Shown here piece by piece: positions 17,637 to 26,620 of a DNA stretch of 57,301 nucleotides; within the stretch, counting starts at the first letter, position 1; each line of letters begins with the position of its first letter. The DNA comes from Rikenellaceae bacterium (GTDB lineage Bacteria; Bacteroidota; Bacteroidia; Bacteroidales; Rikenellaceae). The stretch lies in contig WRDF01000011.1 of assembly GCA_009783565.1 (NCBI GenBank), positions 1 to 57,301 of the forward strand, written 5' to 3'. The notes under the pieces are model-generated. The model saw only the letters and a list, made by a program, of their open reading frames with translations, was not told where the DNA came from and searched no databases. The translations under genes and the position numbers were made by a program.

Positions 17637-19511
17637 CTACCAAAACTTAATTTCCCCATCGCGCGATGCGGTGAAGATTCGTTCTTCGCGGCCTTTCGAG
17701 CGATTACGCAACCAGTAGAGCGCGCCCTGAGGCACATCGTCGAATTCCAAAAACCGCTCGTCGGCCACTTGAATTCCCAAAGAAACCCATTTATCACGAT
17801 CCATGTAAAACAGCTCATATATCTGACCCGGCACAATATAATTATCGTCATTACGCGCCATGACATCGATGCGTGAAACCTCGACAGGCGCACCGAAATC
17901 GATAATAAGATTGTTACGTATCATTCCGTATGTCAACACATCGCCATCGATAAGATTATGCGGACGCTCGTCACGGCCATTGTGGACAAATTGAGCGCCG
18001 TCGAAAGAAATGATCGCACCCGAAGCGTCATATAAACACAGCTCTGCAACATCGGCCGGATGAGTGCGCGGCGGCATTTCGAATTTCCATAACCTGAACT
18101 CCTGCGGCTGTTCGAATGCCACCGAATAGTAAGGCGCTGAGCTATCAAGCGTAAATGTATGCAGGAGCGTCTCATCTTCGGCGGTATCCACCCCTTTGAC
18201 CATCATTCCCGCAATCGACGAATCCCACGCCAACTGCTGGGCATGCATCGTATGTTTACGTCTCAGTCTCAACGTCGTGCTATCGTCTGCATCAGGCTTC
18301 AATTCCTGCACCGTACCGTCATAGTGCAGAATGAACGGATAGCCTGCGGGCATCATTTCCTTGCCGTTGAAAAACACAGGCAGATAAGCAATGCCCGTAC
18401 CGACTTTCTCGAACCGCGCCATGCGTCCGCGCACCTCCGCCCACGCTACCGGCCGCCACACAAGTTCGTTGAAAATACACAGGTAAATATGGTCGGGTTT
18501 ATGATGTCGCAGACGGCCGTCCATTCGAACCACAACATCCTCCGTCGAGACATACAGGTCAGTCACGTCACGGTTGAACGGCCGTTGGAACAGTCCGGGA
18601 ATATAGTCTCGTCCATTGTAGCGCGGCATCGGGTTATGGGAATATGTCGTGCGATAGATCTTAGCAAATTTGCGAAAATCGCCGTGCAAAGACACCGTCT
18701 CAGGCCGTACAGGATCGAACGCATAGTCCCAATAGTGCCGCCCGTTTCGGTGAGGCCAATCGGGAGTGTAATCTATGGCGGCCGGAACGCCGATCAATCT
18801 GTTCAGCAACATGTACTGAACGGCATTGGAAATACAATCAAAATTGTAGACGTGATTACCGACCGGTGCGGGCAGGTTGTAACTCCGCTCCCTCACCGGA
18901 AATGCAAGGGCTGCGGCATAAGCCCGAAAAGAGGGTATCTCCGTATTGTAATTACGCCATATCGTAAGCATCGAATCGATATTAACGTCGGGGCGATGCA
19001 TAAGATAATCGAGTGGCTCACTTCCTGCCCGATACGGAAGCAAATGTTCGCAAAATATCTCGAACGGGATATCTTCGTGCCACGGGGTCGCGTGCCATAG
19101 GGCAAATACGCGGTCTATATGCCAGATCAGGAATTCGGCGCTGATATTCTGTATGTCCTCTGTGCGTTCGGCTAAATATGTGTTGTAGAAATCCGGCAGA
19201 CAAAGCAGCGTATGCAACGTGTGCGGGTGCAGGTTAGGATACGTAGCGAGCACCGCCTCATAATAGTGCGCCGTTATCGCATCCGAGTATGTCCCGTGTC
19301 CGGGCATGTTGCGGATCAGAAATTTTGCCGCTGCCAGCTTCTGCCGGTCTGCGGGATCGGCAGCGTAATGTCGCAGGACCTGCTCCAACTCAATGCGATT
19401 CTCTCCGGCAAGCCGTAATGCCCGATCCAGAGTTTTATCTTTTGAACAGGAAAAAAAAGTGGACGAAAGAATGGCAAGCCCGACTATAACTATTAGCTTT
19501 TTCATATTCAA
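17637..19511 (-). CDS. Transglutaminase-like lipoprotein with C-terminal discoidin-like domain
   Basis: A 624-residue probable lipoprotein (SSTFFSC, Cys 22). The middle has a transglutaminase-like catalytic pattern: FDCISNAVQYMLLNRLIGVP (Cys 226) followed by HRNGRHYWDYAFDP (His 259, Asp 266), the order C-H-D of that superfamily. A beta-rich section follows; the last 140 residues resemble a galactose-binding or discoidin fold (NLIDGDVLTYGMIRNNLIID, then VSRIDVMARNDDN). Such proteins in Bacteroidetes are poorly characterised and could be peptidases or surface glycan binders. It is convergent with the sigma gene, with 153 nt between, so it is not part of that operon. An alternative start two codons later (19505) is possible. 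Confidence 0.65.
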   Translation of the reverse strand: MNMKKLIVIVGLAILSSTFFSCSKDKTLDRALRLAGENRIELEQVLRHYAADPADRQKLAAAKFLIRNMPGHGTYSDAITAHYYEAVLATYPNLHPHTLHTLLCLPDFYNTYLAERTEDIQNISAEFLIWHIDRVFALWHATPWHEDIPFEIFCEHLLPYRAGSEPLDYLMHRPDVNIDSMLTIWRNYNTEIPSFRAYAAALAFPVRERSYNLPAPVGNHVYNFDCISNAVQYMLLNRLIGVPAAIDYTPDWPHRNGRHYWDYAFDPVRPETVSLHGDFRKFAKIYRTTYSHNPMPRYNGRDYIPGLFQRPFNRDVTDLYVSTEDVVVRMDGRLRHHKPDHIYLCIFNELVWRPVAWAEVRGRMARFEKVGTGIAYLPVFFNGKEMMPAGYPFILHYDGTVQELKPDADDSTTLRLRRKHTMHAQQLAWDSSIAGMMVKGVDTAEDETLLHTFTLDSSAPYYSVAFEQPQEFRLWKFEMPPRTHPADVAELCLYDASGAIISFDGAQFVHNGRDERPHNLIDGDVLTYGMIRNNLIIDFGAPVEVSRIDVMARNDDNYIVPGQIYELFYMDRDKWVSLGIQVADERFLEFDDVPQGALYWLRNRSKGREERIFTASRDGEIKFW

Positions 19512-19604
19512 TTATTATATGCACTATTGACGGCACAAGATATAAATATTATTTGATTACAACACGTTCTTATCAAAATATTTATAATTAATTATCTGTA
19601 TGCA

Positions 19605-19655
19605 CAAACTTTGCCACCCCTCCGAACGCCGAAAGCGGAGAAATGGCAAAGTTTG
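19605..19655 (-). terminator. Terminator of the phosphofructokinase gene
   Basis: CAAACTTTGCCA (19605-19616) pairs with TGGCAAAGTTTG (19644-19655), with an inner stem CTCCG (19620-19624) and CGGAG (19636-19640). It sits 62 nt past the stop at 19718. The rest of 19512-19717 is AT-rich and probably holds the promoter of the lipoprotein gene; no convincing box was found. Confidence 0.7.
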
Positions 19656-19717
19656 AAATTCGCGTATGCATGCGGTATCGTAGTCAGGTAGCTACGCGGC
19701 CGCAGCAACCGACCGAT

Positions 19718-20974
19718 TTACCCTCTTGCACACTCGGCGCGTTCCCATTCGAGAATGCGGAAAAAATCGTAATCTTCGGGGTTGGCGACGAACTGACGCG
19801 CAGCCTCGTAGTCATCGGGCTTGATATAGTTCAGTATATTATTCACCACGGCGACGAAGCCGTCGGTCGTCGTATCGACCATACGCGGCGGTATCTTGCC
19901 CGTGTCCGAATCCTGCAACTCTCTGAGCGACAGCGGCTTCACATTCCCTGCAAGATCGACGAAAACCATACATGCCGTGTATCCGTTCGCAAACAGATGC
20001 CACACACCCATCCCAAGTTCCGAACAGTACATCAGGTCATAAGACACCGGCGTCTGGCAACGCACTTCGTATCCGATCTCCACCGGCCGCGATTTCAGCT
20101 TCAGGCCGAGTTCGGCAGTCCGGCGTTCCAACATATCATTGAAAATATGCGCCTTCGAGACTTTGCCCAATTCCGGATGACCATGCGCATCGTAAGAAAA
20201 CACCACCCCCGACTTGATGATCTCCTCATCGCTCAGACTATGGAAAACGCCTTCGGAAATGATCGCTGCGCCGTAGTCCATCCCCATAATACGCCGCTTG
20301 ATTATCGACGAGATCACCAGCTTCACGATCTTGTCACATGTTATAGGCGTACGGTTGAACATCTCCGGAATGATGATCATCGGATAATGACACGCCTCGC
20401 CGATGCCCCACGCCAAGTGTCCCGTACTGCGCCCCATGGCCGAAAGGACGAACCAATTGCCGCTCGTGCGCGCATCGGAGTACACGGCGCGCCCGATCGT
20501 CGCACCCTTGTCCACCGCCGACTGGTAGCCGAAAGTCGGCGTATTGCCTGGCAGCGGAAGGTCGTTATCGATGGTCTTCGGAACGTGAATATTACTGATC
20601 GGAAACTGCTTGTGTTCAAGGAATTGCGCTACACGGTTGGCTGTCGATGCCGTGTCGTCGCCGCCTATAGTGACGAGCAGCTTGATATTATTGCCTGTAA
20701 AAAAATCGAGGTTGAAGTCGTTTTCGAAGTTCGCCGCTGTCGGTTTGAACCTGCTCATTTGGAGGAACGACCCTCCGCGATTGAAAATATCGTCGGCAAG
20801 GAAATAATCGATCTCCACCGTTCGCGGCTGCTCGGAAAAGATCCCTTCGTATCCGCCGTGCATCCCGATCACCCGATACCCTTTGTTAATGAACGTCTTG
20901 GCGACGCTCGCGATCACCGCATTGATTCCCGGTGCGGGCCCTCCGCCCGTAAGAATTGCAATAGCCTCTTTCAT
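19718..20974 (-). CDS. pfp: 6-phosphofructokinase, probably pyrophosphate-dependent
   Basis: A 418-residue phosphofructokinase. N-terminal LTGGGPAPGINAVI (8-21) is the phosphoryl-donor loop. GGDD at 104-107 carries Asp where ATP-dependent enzymes have Gly, which is the established marker of PPi use. PKTIDND (132-138) is the fructose-6-phosphate and catalytic motif (K, D), and MGRSTGHLA (180-188) follows. It makes fructose-1,6-bisphosphate, reversibly if PPi is used. It stands alone between two terminators. A TATCTTTC box on the minus strand (21000-21007), one mismatch from TAnnTTTG, could be its promoter. Confidence 0.9.
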   Translation of the reverse strand: MKEAIAILTGGGPAPGINAVIASVAKTFINKGYRVIGMHGGYEGIFSEQPRTVEIDYFLADDIFNRGGSFLQMSRFKPTAANFENDFNLDFFTGNNIKLLVTIGGDDTASTANRVAQFLEHKQFPISNIHVPKTIDNDLPLPGNTPTFGYQSAVDKGATIGRAVYSDARTSGNWFVLSAMGRSTGHLAWGIGEACHYPMIIIPEMFNRTPITCDKIVKLVISSIIKRRIMGMDYGAAIISEGVFHSLSDEEIIKSGVVFSYDAHGHPELGKVSKAHIFNDMLERRTAELGLKLKSRPVEIGYEVRCQTPVSYDLMYCSELGMGVWHLFANGYTACMVFVDLAGNVKPLSLRELQDSDTGKIPPRMVDTTTDGFVAVVNNILNYIKPDDYEAARQFVANPEDYDFFRILEWERAECARG

Positions 20975-21032
20975 CGTCTTTTCATTTTAATTCAAGCCCG
21001 AAAGATACGAAAAATTTGTCGTTCATTAAGAT

Positions 21033-21072
21033 ATAAGAGGAGGCCGGTGTTATTTAACCGGCCTCCTCTTAT
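21033..21072 (-). terminator. Terminator after the beta-propeller lipoprotein gene
   Basis: Perfect 16-bp stem: 21033-21048 (ATAAGAGGAGGCCGGT) pairs with 21057-21072, with an 8-nt loop. It lies 20 nt past the stop at 21093 and upstream of the phosphofructokinase gene. Confidence 0.8.
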
Positions 21073-21092
21073 ACGTTTGGGGTAAGATTTTC

Positions 21093-22316
21093 TTAGAATC
21101 GTTTCACGAAATACAGCAACGGATTCGAATCACGGGTGATTTCGGGACAGACCCTTTCACGCAATAATGCAAGATTTTCGTCCGATAAAGAATACGACTG
21201 AGGTTTCACAACATGAACCCACAAGCCGTTATGGGCTGTTATCGGGTCGTCACTTAGATGGTGTATCTCTTTAAGCGGGTATTTACTGTCATCGGGAAGC
21301 GAAAAAGGCCGCCTCATGCTGTTATATACCGTCATATCTCCGGTCGTCATGTTGTAGTATACGCTATGAGGATATCCCCATTCGCCTCGATTCATTATCT
21401 CTGTGAAAGGGAAGAACAGCATCCCGTCGCCGCAGAATATTAATTGGTCGATACTTCCCATATATCCACGTCCCTGTACTCTTTGGTTATAGGTATCGGT
21501 ATCCTTAATTTTTCTAATCTCGGCGAACGGCTGAGTGTGTTTGCCGAAATCGATTCGCAGCATGGGGCGTGGCTCGCCGCCTTCGAGACGATAGACAATG
21601 TCGCTGTGCGGATAGGCAAAGCAAACTCCATCCTCGCCATCATCGAAAAACTGCGGAATCCAACCGATAGGAAAATAAGAATTCTGAGGCAGAAATCTCT
21701 TTTTTATCTCGCCGGAATCAGCGTCCAACAGCATAAGAACACCCTCCTCCGGATTCACAGCCGGACTATATGACCATATACCGTTATCGATCTTGCAAAT
21801 CGAAAGGATCATAATGCCAGGGTCTATATTCGACAGTAAATTGCCATCCAGATCAAAAGTCAGAATGTAACTATTACGTGCATCGAGTATATATATTTCA
21901 TTTTTATCTTCATTCAACCAAATATCACCGACACCTGTATGCTCTCCCGGCCCTCTGCCCTGACGTCCGATAGTGCGCAGAAAACGCCCGTTGCGGTCGA
22001 AAAGATCGACTTTGCTTGCACCTCGGGACATATGAGTAAGGGATGCCGTTACGATATAGTTGTCGGTGACGATAAGTTTGTCGATTTCTGAAATAAGCGC
22101 AACGTCGGACGTTTCCAGCGCAACGATCTCCACAATATCGATCTTACCCTCAAAGTCTCTGTCGATTGCAGACGATACATCCACTTTCACCACAGGAATA
22201 TCGCCGACATATTGCGATTTGCCTTTACAGCCGAAACCAAGAAGTAACAGCAACAATAGATAAAACGCCCGCAAGCGTTTTATCGAAACAGAGTAAAGGT
22301 TATTAGTTATCTCCAT
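21093..22316 (-). CDS. Six-bladed beta-propeller lipoprotein
   Basis: A 407-residue exported protein. A basic N-terminus and a run of leucines end at Cys 30 (LLGFGCKGK), suggesting a lipoprotein with a loose lipobox. The body repeats propeller motifs such as VDLFDRNGRFLRTIGRQGRG followed by GPGEH, EIYILDARNSYILTFDLDGN and a D-G-x-W segment, as in the Bacteroidetes six-bladed propeller families. Function unknown; binding of a peptide or glycan is plausible. ATG 22316 was chosen, 11 nt after the stop of the Cys-rich gene; the longer frame from 22376 would overlap that gene by 50 nt. Both genes probably share one transcript. Confidence 0.75.
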   Translation of the reverse strand: MEITNNLYSVSIKRLRAFYLLLLLLLGFGCKGKSQYVGDIPVVKVDVSSAIDRDFEGKIDIVEIVALETSDVALISEIDKLIVTDNYIVTASLTHMSRGASKVDLFDRNGRFLRTIGRQGRGPGEHTGVGDIWLNEDKNEIYILDARNSYILTFDLDGNLLSNIDPGIMILSICKIDNGIWSYSPAVNPEEGVLMLLDADSGEIKKRFLPQNSYFPIGWIPQFFDDGEDGVCFAYPHSDIVYRLEGGEPRPMLRIDFGKHTQPFAEIRKIKDTDTYNQRVQGRGYMGSIDQLIFCGDGMLFFPFTEIMNRGEWGYPHSVYYNMTTGDMTVYNSMRRPFSLPDDSKYPLKEIHHLSDDPITAHNGLWVHVVKPQSYSLSDENLALLRERVCPEITRDSNPLLYFVKRF

Positions 22317-22326
22317 AGAATATATT

Positions 22327-22827
22327 TTAACAAGGAATATGTTCGCATATAGTGAAAGCATCATCGCGGAACTCACAGCAATTATACTTATCGGTCACTT
22401 TCTGGTAATTTGGAGGCCAAGACGTAGCAACTTTCCCATTAACGAACCATGCCTTTCCATTGATCTCGTATGCCCATCCTGGGGCAGTACTTGTATATGT
22501 TTCTACTATTCTTTCTTTCTTCTCTCCTTTTTGACCGCCGCTGCCACTACCACCACTGCCATAGTTGCACATGTCTTCATCTTCCCAATAGCAAATTTGC
22601 AGCGCAGGGCAAAAATAGAGGCCGGGAGGACATTGATGCAGAAACAGAGCGCCATTGACGAGTTCAAAATACTTGGTTCTGTCATCGGGATGGGCAAAGA
22701 AAATACCTTCCGTCTTCGACCTCATGTAAATATTTCCCGCCAGCAAGACGAAAAACAGGCCTGTCAGAGCAAGATTAATCTTGTTCAGGGTCGTCTTGGG
22801 AGTTAATTTGCGAATTAAATTCCTCAT
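22327..22827 (-). CDS. Small exported Cys-rich protein with a peritrophin-A-like Cys box
   Basis: A 166-residue protein of unknown function. One membrane helix or uncleaved signal lies at about 17-35. Residues 66-81 read CPPGLYFCPALQICYW, matching C-x-P-G-L-x-[FW]-x3-L-x2-C-Y-W. This is also the spacing of the first half of peritrophin-A/CBM14 chitin-binding modules. A Gly/Ser linker (about 90-99) follows, then a C-terminal part with CC and a final Cys (150, 151, 161, 166), giving eight cysteines outside the membrane. A protein cut by the right window edge has the same box. It precedes a beta-propeller lipoprotein by 11 nt, a layout reminiscent of the NVEALA-type small proteins of Bacteroidales, but the NVEALA motif itself is absent. 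Confidence 0.6.
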   Translation of the reverse strand: MRNLIRKLTPKTTLNKINLALTGLFFVLLAGNIYMRSKTEGIFFAHPDDRTKYFELVNGALFLHQCPPGLYFCPALQICYWEDEDMCNYGSGGSGSGGQKGEKKERIVETYTSTAPGWAYEINGKAWFVNGKVATSWPPNYQKVTDKYNCCEFRDDAFTICEHIPC

Positions 22828-22867
22828 GATTTTGTAGTTTTAAAAGGTTAGAGAAAAACATATCGCC

Positions 22868-22898
22868 GCAAGATACGTATTATACCCGTAAAAACAAA
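22868..22898 (-). promoter_or_regulatory. Putative promoter of the Cys-rich/propeller pair
   Basis: On the minus strand TTTG (22898-22895) is followed after 19 nt by TATCTTGC (22875-22868), two bases off the TAnnTTTG consensus. It lies 40 nt upstream of the ATG at 22827. Confidence 0.4.
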
Positions 22899-22932
22899 TA
22901 ATAAATTCGCTAAATGCCGTAATAACAGAAGT

Positions 22933-24702
22933 TTATTTCGGTGTCGCCGTGGCAACCTCTCTGAACCGCGCGACGACGTCGATTTCCGTCAGTTCTTTCG
23001 ACAGAAGGTTGATCTTGCTCTCAGGCATCAGTTGCAGATCGAGCAGCATCAGTGCGTCGAGAGCGTCGGCGAAATCGTGGTCGACGTTGAACGCGACGAC
23101 ATGGCTGCCCAGTTGCAGATATTTTTTGATGAGAATAGGGATCGACAGCTCGTCGCGCTCGATGTCGCGCACCAGCTTGTCTATCAGCGAAATGTCGGTA
23201 ATGCCGCTTATAAGCGATTCGTCGATGGACATGTCGATGCCTTTGAGGCCCGTCACCGGTTGCACCCATCCGGCAATGGTAGCATCTAAATGTTGCTGGC
23301 GCAGGTGAGCAAGGATTACCGTTTTCGAGTTATTGTCGAACTCGCCCGAAATCGTCACCGGCCCTAACAGATAGCGATATTGCTCGCGTTGCAACAGTAC
23401 GTAAAGAATCCCCTTCCACAGCAGCATCAGCGACACGGCCTTACGCTGATACTCCTCGACGACGAATGAGCGGCCGAGTTCGATCGTGCGCCCGATAATC
23501 GACGCCATCGGCGGCTTCATGCGAAATAGCGAATTCACGTAGAACCCTTCCAGTCCGAAGCGCGGCATTATCTCGTCGCCCATGCCGAGCCGGTAAGCGC
23601 CGATGATCTGCCGCGTGTCACGTTCCCAGATGAAAAGCTGGTGGTAATATGTATCATACCGGTCGATATCTATGGCCTTTCCCGTCCCCTCGCCCACCGC
23701 GCGGAAAGTCACCTCGCGCAGGCGTCCGATTTCGCGCATCGTGTTCGGTATGTTATCGGGGTGGGCGCAATAGACATCGTAACCCGTATGCTCGAACAGC
23801 AGGTTCTCGGCGCGTATGGCCGCCAATTCCGCCTCTATCACGGCCCGGTCGACGGGCGGCGATATTTCCTCCGCATATTTCGGCGCGGGCGCGGCCGTGT
23901 GCTCCGATTCTTTTAGGTATAAATATTCTACATTCGCCCGCAGATAATCGCCGTAAACCGAGAGCGGTTCGAGATGTGCCACTTTGTGCGGCACGATCGC
24001 CGAACCGACGTTTATGTTCACCGTCACTCCGCGCTTGTTGAGCAGTTGGCGCGGCAGCAGGGCCGTGCGCAATTTGGGGTGCACCACCCCCGCCGCCCTG
24101 AAAAAACGGCTGTTGCGCGCCTCTATACATATCGGAACAACGGGCGCGTCCACACTGCGAATAAATCTGATTATCGACTCCGGCCACAAGCGGTCTTTCA
24201 CACGGCCGCTATGCCATGCGGCGACCTCTCCCGCCGGAAAAATTACCAGCACGCCACCGCTTCGCACGTGCCTTATGGCCTCGCGCACACCGCGCAGGTT
24301 GCGCCGCACATCGGCCGAGTCGAACGGATCGACGGTTATGAAATATTTGCGCAAAGGTGCTATACGGTCGAGCAGAAAATTGCCCATAAACTTCACGTCG
24401 GGGCGCACGCCGCCTATCAGGTCGAGCAGCAGTATGCCGTCGAGCATTCCCGTCGGGTGATTGGCAATGAACACCGCACCACCCGTCGCGGGAATATTGG
24501 AACGGTCCTTATCGCAGACGGTATATTTTACGTCGAGCCGTGCCAGCAGGTCGCCAGCCGACCCCTCATCATCGGCGAATGTTTCGGCGTATAGTCTGTT
24601 CAGACGCCGAAGACCCAGAGCGCGCATCGCGCAATCGGCTAAAAAGCGTGGCACAACGCCCGTGCGCCCTCCTGTCAGGTCTGTCGTTTCTACAAGCCGC
24701 AT
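22933..24702 (-). CDS. Bifunctional acyltransferase, OlsF/GlsF-like amino-acid lipid synthase
   Basis: A 589-residue fusion of two acyltransferases. The N-terminal half is a PlsC-type O-acyltransferase: NHPTGMLDG (His 82, Asp 88), IFPAGEVA (about 154-161) and PVVPICIEARN. The C-terminal half (from about 300) resembles OlsB-type N-acyltransferases: REIGRLREVTFR, IDIDRYDTYYHQLFIWERDT and a GAYRLGMG segment. In B. thetaiotaomicron two separate proteins make glycine lipids, and in flavobacteria and Serratia a fused OlsF does both steps. By analogy this enzyme should acylate glycine or ornithine and then esterify the 3-hydroxy group. The amino acid used cannot be read from sequence. Confidence 0.75.
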   Translation of the reverse strand: MRLVETTDLTGGRTGVVPRFLADCAMRALGLRRLNRLYAETFADDEGSAGDLLARLDVKYTVCDKDRSNIPATGGAVFIANHPTGMLDGILLLDLIGGVRPDVKFMGNFLLDRIAPLRKYFITVDPFDSADVRRNLRGVREAIRHVRSGGVLVIFPAGEVAAWHSGRVKDRLWPESIIRFIRSVDAPVVPICIEARNSRFFRAAGVVHPKLRTALLPRQLLNKRGVTVNINVGSAIVPHKVAHLEPLSVYGDYLRANVEYLYLKESEHTAAPAPKYAEEISPPVDRAVIEAELAAIRAENLLFEHTGYDVYCAHPDNIPNTMREIGRLREVTFRAVGEGTGKAIDIDRYDTYYHQLFIWERDTRQIIGAYRLGMGDEIMPRFGLEGFYVNSLFRMKPPMASIIGRTIELGRSFVVEEYQRKAVSLMLLWKGILYVLLQREQYRYLLGPVTISGEFDNNSKTVILAHLRQQHLDATIAGWVQPVTGLKGIDMSIDESLISGITDISLIDKLVRDIERDELSIPILIKKYLQLGSHVVAFNVDHDFADALDALMLLDLQLMPESKINLLSKELTEIDVVARFREVATATPK

Positions 24703-24802
24703 TCGGTTAGTGTTTGCTTAGTATCGAGAGCTAAAATTCATAGACTTACTCCCGATAAACAAAACAAAGTTAATCTAAATTTATCAATTTCTACCACTAT
24801 TG

Positions 24803-24832
24803 ACACATGCGCGTGTTTTCCGGCCTTCCGGA
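24803..24832. repeat. Palindromic repeat of family A (single copy)
   Basis: ACACATGCGCGTGTTTTCCG (24803-24822) followed by GCCTTCCGGA. It matches the family A core (CACGCGTGTG plus CCGGCnTnCCGGA) found at 26.6, 33.7, 42.5 and 50.1 kb. It lies 24 nt beyond the stop of the FAD dehydrogenase gene, on the downstream side. Confidence 0.65.
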
Positions 24833-24855
24833 TAGCAGAATTGTATAAACAGTTC

Positions 24856-26415
24856 CTATTTTATCGCCTGCGCTATCTTCTCCGCCACGCGTTCGCCATC
24901 GATGGCGGCGGATATTATACCGCCCGCATAGCCCGCGCCTTCGGCGGTTGGGTAAAGTCCGCCCACCGCGACGTGCTCCAAAGTGACCGAATCGCGCGGG
25001 ATGCGTACCGGCGTCGATGTGCGCGATTCCGCACCCACTACGATCGCCTCGTTGGTCAGAAAGCCGCGCATCCGCCGGCCGAACGAGCCTATGCCGCGCC
25101 GCAGGGCATCGCTCACGAAAGCGGGCATCCATGCCGCCATATCCGCCGACACGATGCCCGGAACGTAGGACGTGCGCGGCAGCGTACGCGACGCCCGCCT
25201 GCCGACAAAATCGGCTACGCGCTGCGCGGGAGCTTCCTGCGCCCGACCGCCTGCGGCCTTTGCCGCCGCCTCATAGCGCTTCTGAAATTCGAGACCCGCC
25301 AACTCGCCGAACTCGCCCCTCAGGAAAGCGAAATCGTCGAGCCGCACCTCCGTGACGATCCCCGCATTGGCGAACGGTGAGTTGCGCTCCGAGGGCGACA
25401 TGCCGTTCACGACGTTCTCCGCGCCGTCGGTCATCGCCGGCACGACGAACCCGCCCGGACACATGCAGAACGAATAAACGCCGCGCCCACCATCCTGGCT
25501 GACAAGCGAATAGGTCGCCGCAGGGAGATACTCGCCGCGCCCGCCCGCACTATGATATTGGATGCTGTCTATCAGAGCCTGAGGGTGTTCGATGCGCACC
25601 CCCATAGCATATGGTTTCGCCTCTAAGGCAATACCGCGCCGGTGCAGCATTTCGTAGATGTCGCGCGCCGAGTGTCCCGTTGCGAGCGCCACCGCCGCAC
25701 CTTCGACACGTTCGCCGCCACTGCACACCACGCCACGCACGCGCCCGTCGTGCAATATCAAATCCGTCACCCGCGCGCCGAACACCACGCTCCCGCCAGC
25801 CGCGCGGATTGTCTCGCGAATGCGCGTCATAACGCGCGGCAACTTGTCCGTTCCGATGTGCGGATGAGCGTCACTGAGTATTTCCTCGCCCGCACCGTGA
25901 AATACAAGTATCCGCAACACCCGGTCGTAATCGCCACGCTTTTTCGAGCGCGTGAAAAGTTTTCCGTCCGAGAACGTCCCCGCGCCACCCTCGCCGAACG
26001 CATAGTTCGAGTCGGGATCGACCGTTCCATTGCGGTTGATACGCGCAATATCGACCTTGCGCGCCGCCACCTCCTTACCGCGTTCCAGCACCACCGGCCT
26101 GAGGCCCAACTCTATAAGCCTCAGCGCACAGAACAATCCTGCAGGCCCTGCACCGACGACCACCACTTCTGCGCGACCGCTCACGTCGGGATAATCGAAA
26201 TGCACACGCGGCGGTATCGGTTCGTCGTCCACGAACAGTTGCACCGTGAGGTTCACCTTCACCGCCCGCGAGCGCGCATCCACCGACCGCCGCACCACAC
26301 GCACCAGCGCAATCTGCTCCGGCCACACCCCCGCCTTGCGCGCGGCTATCGCGGTATATGTGGCCGGGTCGGCAGCCTGCTTAGGTGAGAGGGTCAGCGG
26401 AATTTCCTTAGGCAT
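24856..26415 (-). CDS. FAD-dependent dehydrogenase (COG2509-like NAD(P)/FAD oxidoreductase)
   Basis: A 519-residue flavoprotein. A small N-terminal domain (1-80) with KVNLTVQLFVDDEPIPPRVH precedes the FAD-binding Rossmann motif VVVGAGPAGLFCAL (85-98) and ERGKEVAARK. Further motifs are FGEGGAGTFSDGKL, ATGHSARDIYEMLHRRGI, SFCMCPGG and the C-terminal GLYPTAEGAGYAGGI. This layout matches the widespread FAD-dependent dehydrogenases of unknown substrate. It is monocistronic as far as can be seen. The gene is GC-rich. Reaction unknown; redox chemistry on a small molecule is the most that can be said. Confidence 0.85.
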   Translation of the reverse strand: MPKEIPLTLSPKQAADPATYTAIAARKAGVWPEQIALVRVVRRSVDARSRAVKVNLTVQLFVDDEPIPPRVHFDYPDVSGRAEVVVVGAGPAGLFCALRLIELGLRPVVLERGKEVAARKVDIARINRNGTVDPDSNYAFGEGGAGTFSDGKLFTRSKKRGDYDRVLRILVFHGAGEEILSDAHPHIGTDKLPRVMTRIRETIRAAGGSVVFGARVTDLILHDGRVRGVVCSGGERVEGAAVALATGHSARDIYEMLHRRGIALEAKPYAMGVRIEHPQALIDSIQYHSAGGRGEYLPAATYSLVSQDGGRGVYSFCMCPGGFVVPAMTDGAENVVNGMSPSERNSPFANAGIVTEVRLDDFAFLRGEFGELAGLEFQKRYEAAAKAAGGRAQEAPAQRVADFVGRRASRTLPRTSYVPGIVSADMAAWMPAFVSDALRRGIGSFGRRMRGFLTNEAIVVGAESRTSTPVRIPRDSVTLEHVAVGGLYPTAEGAGYAGGIISAAIDGERVAEKIAQAIK

Positions 26416-26480
26416 GATCTATTTCGATATTTTAGTAGTATTGCGCAAGATTGCGGCTCGGAGGCCGCAATGACAAACCT

Positions 26481-26620
26481 GTCATTCCGAGCGAGGCACG
26501 AAGTGCCGACGAGGGATCTATCGCTTATTTGTCTTTGAACTTATAAACTAACGATAGATTCCTCACGTTCGTTCGGAATGACAGTTTTCCGGCAGGCCGG
26601 AAAACACACGCGTGTGTTTT
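26481..26620. repeat. Composite repeat: family B plus family A, at the ftsW stop
   Basis: 26481-26582 is a variant of family B (GTCATTCCGAGCGAGG ... GTTCGTTCGGAATGAC). 26585-26604 (TTTTCCGGCAGGCCGGAAAA) and 26601-26620 (AAAACACACGCGTGTGTTTT) are two palindromes sharing AAAA and form family A. The last bases of the second palindrome supply two bases of the ftsW stop codon (26619-26621). On the minus strand the order is A then B, as at 33.7 and 42.5 kb. A further half-copy (GGCCGCAATGAC) lies at about 26463-26474. Confidence 0.8.

Noticed and set aside
19643-21085. A 480-codon open frame on the plus strand
   Set aside because: Antisense to the phosphofructokinase gene and crossing the hairpin at 19605-19655; no domain is visible.
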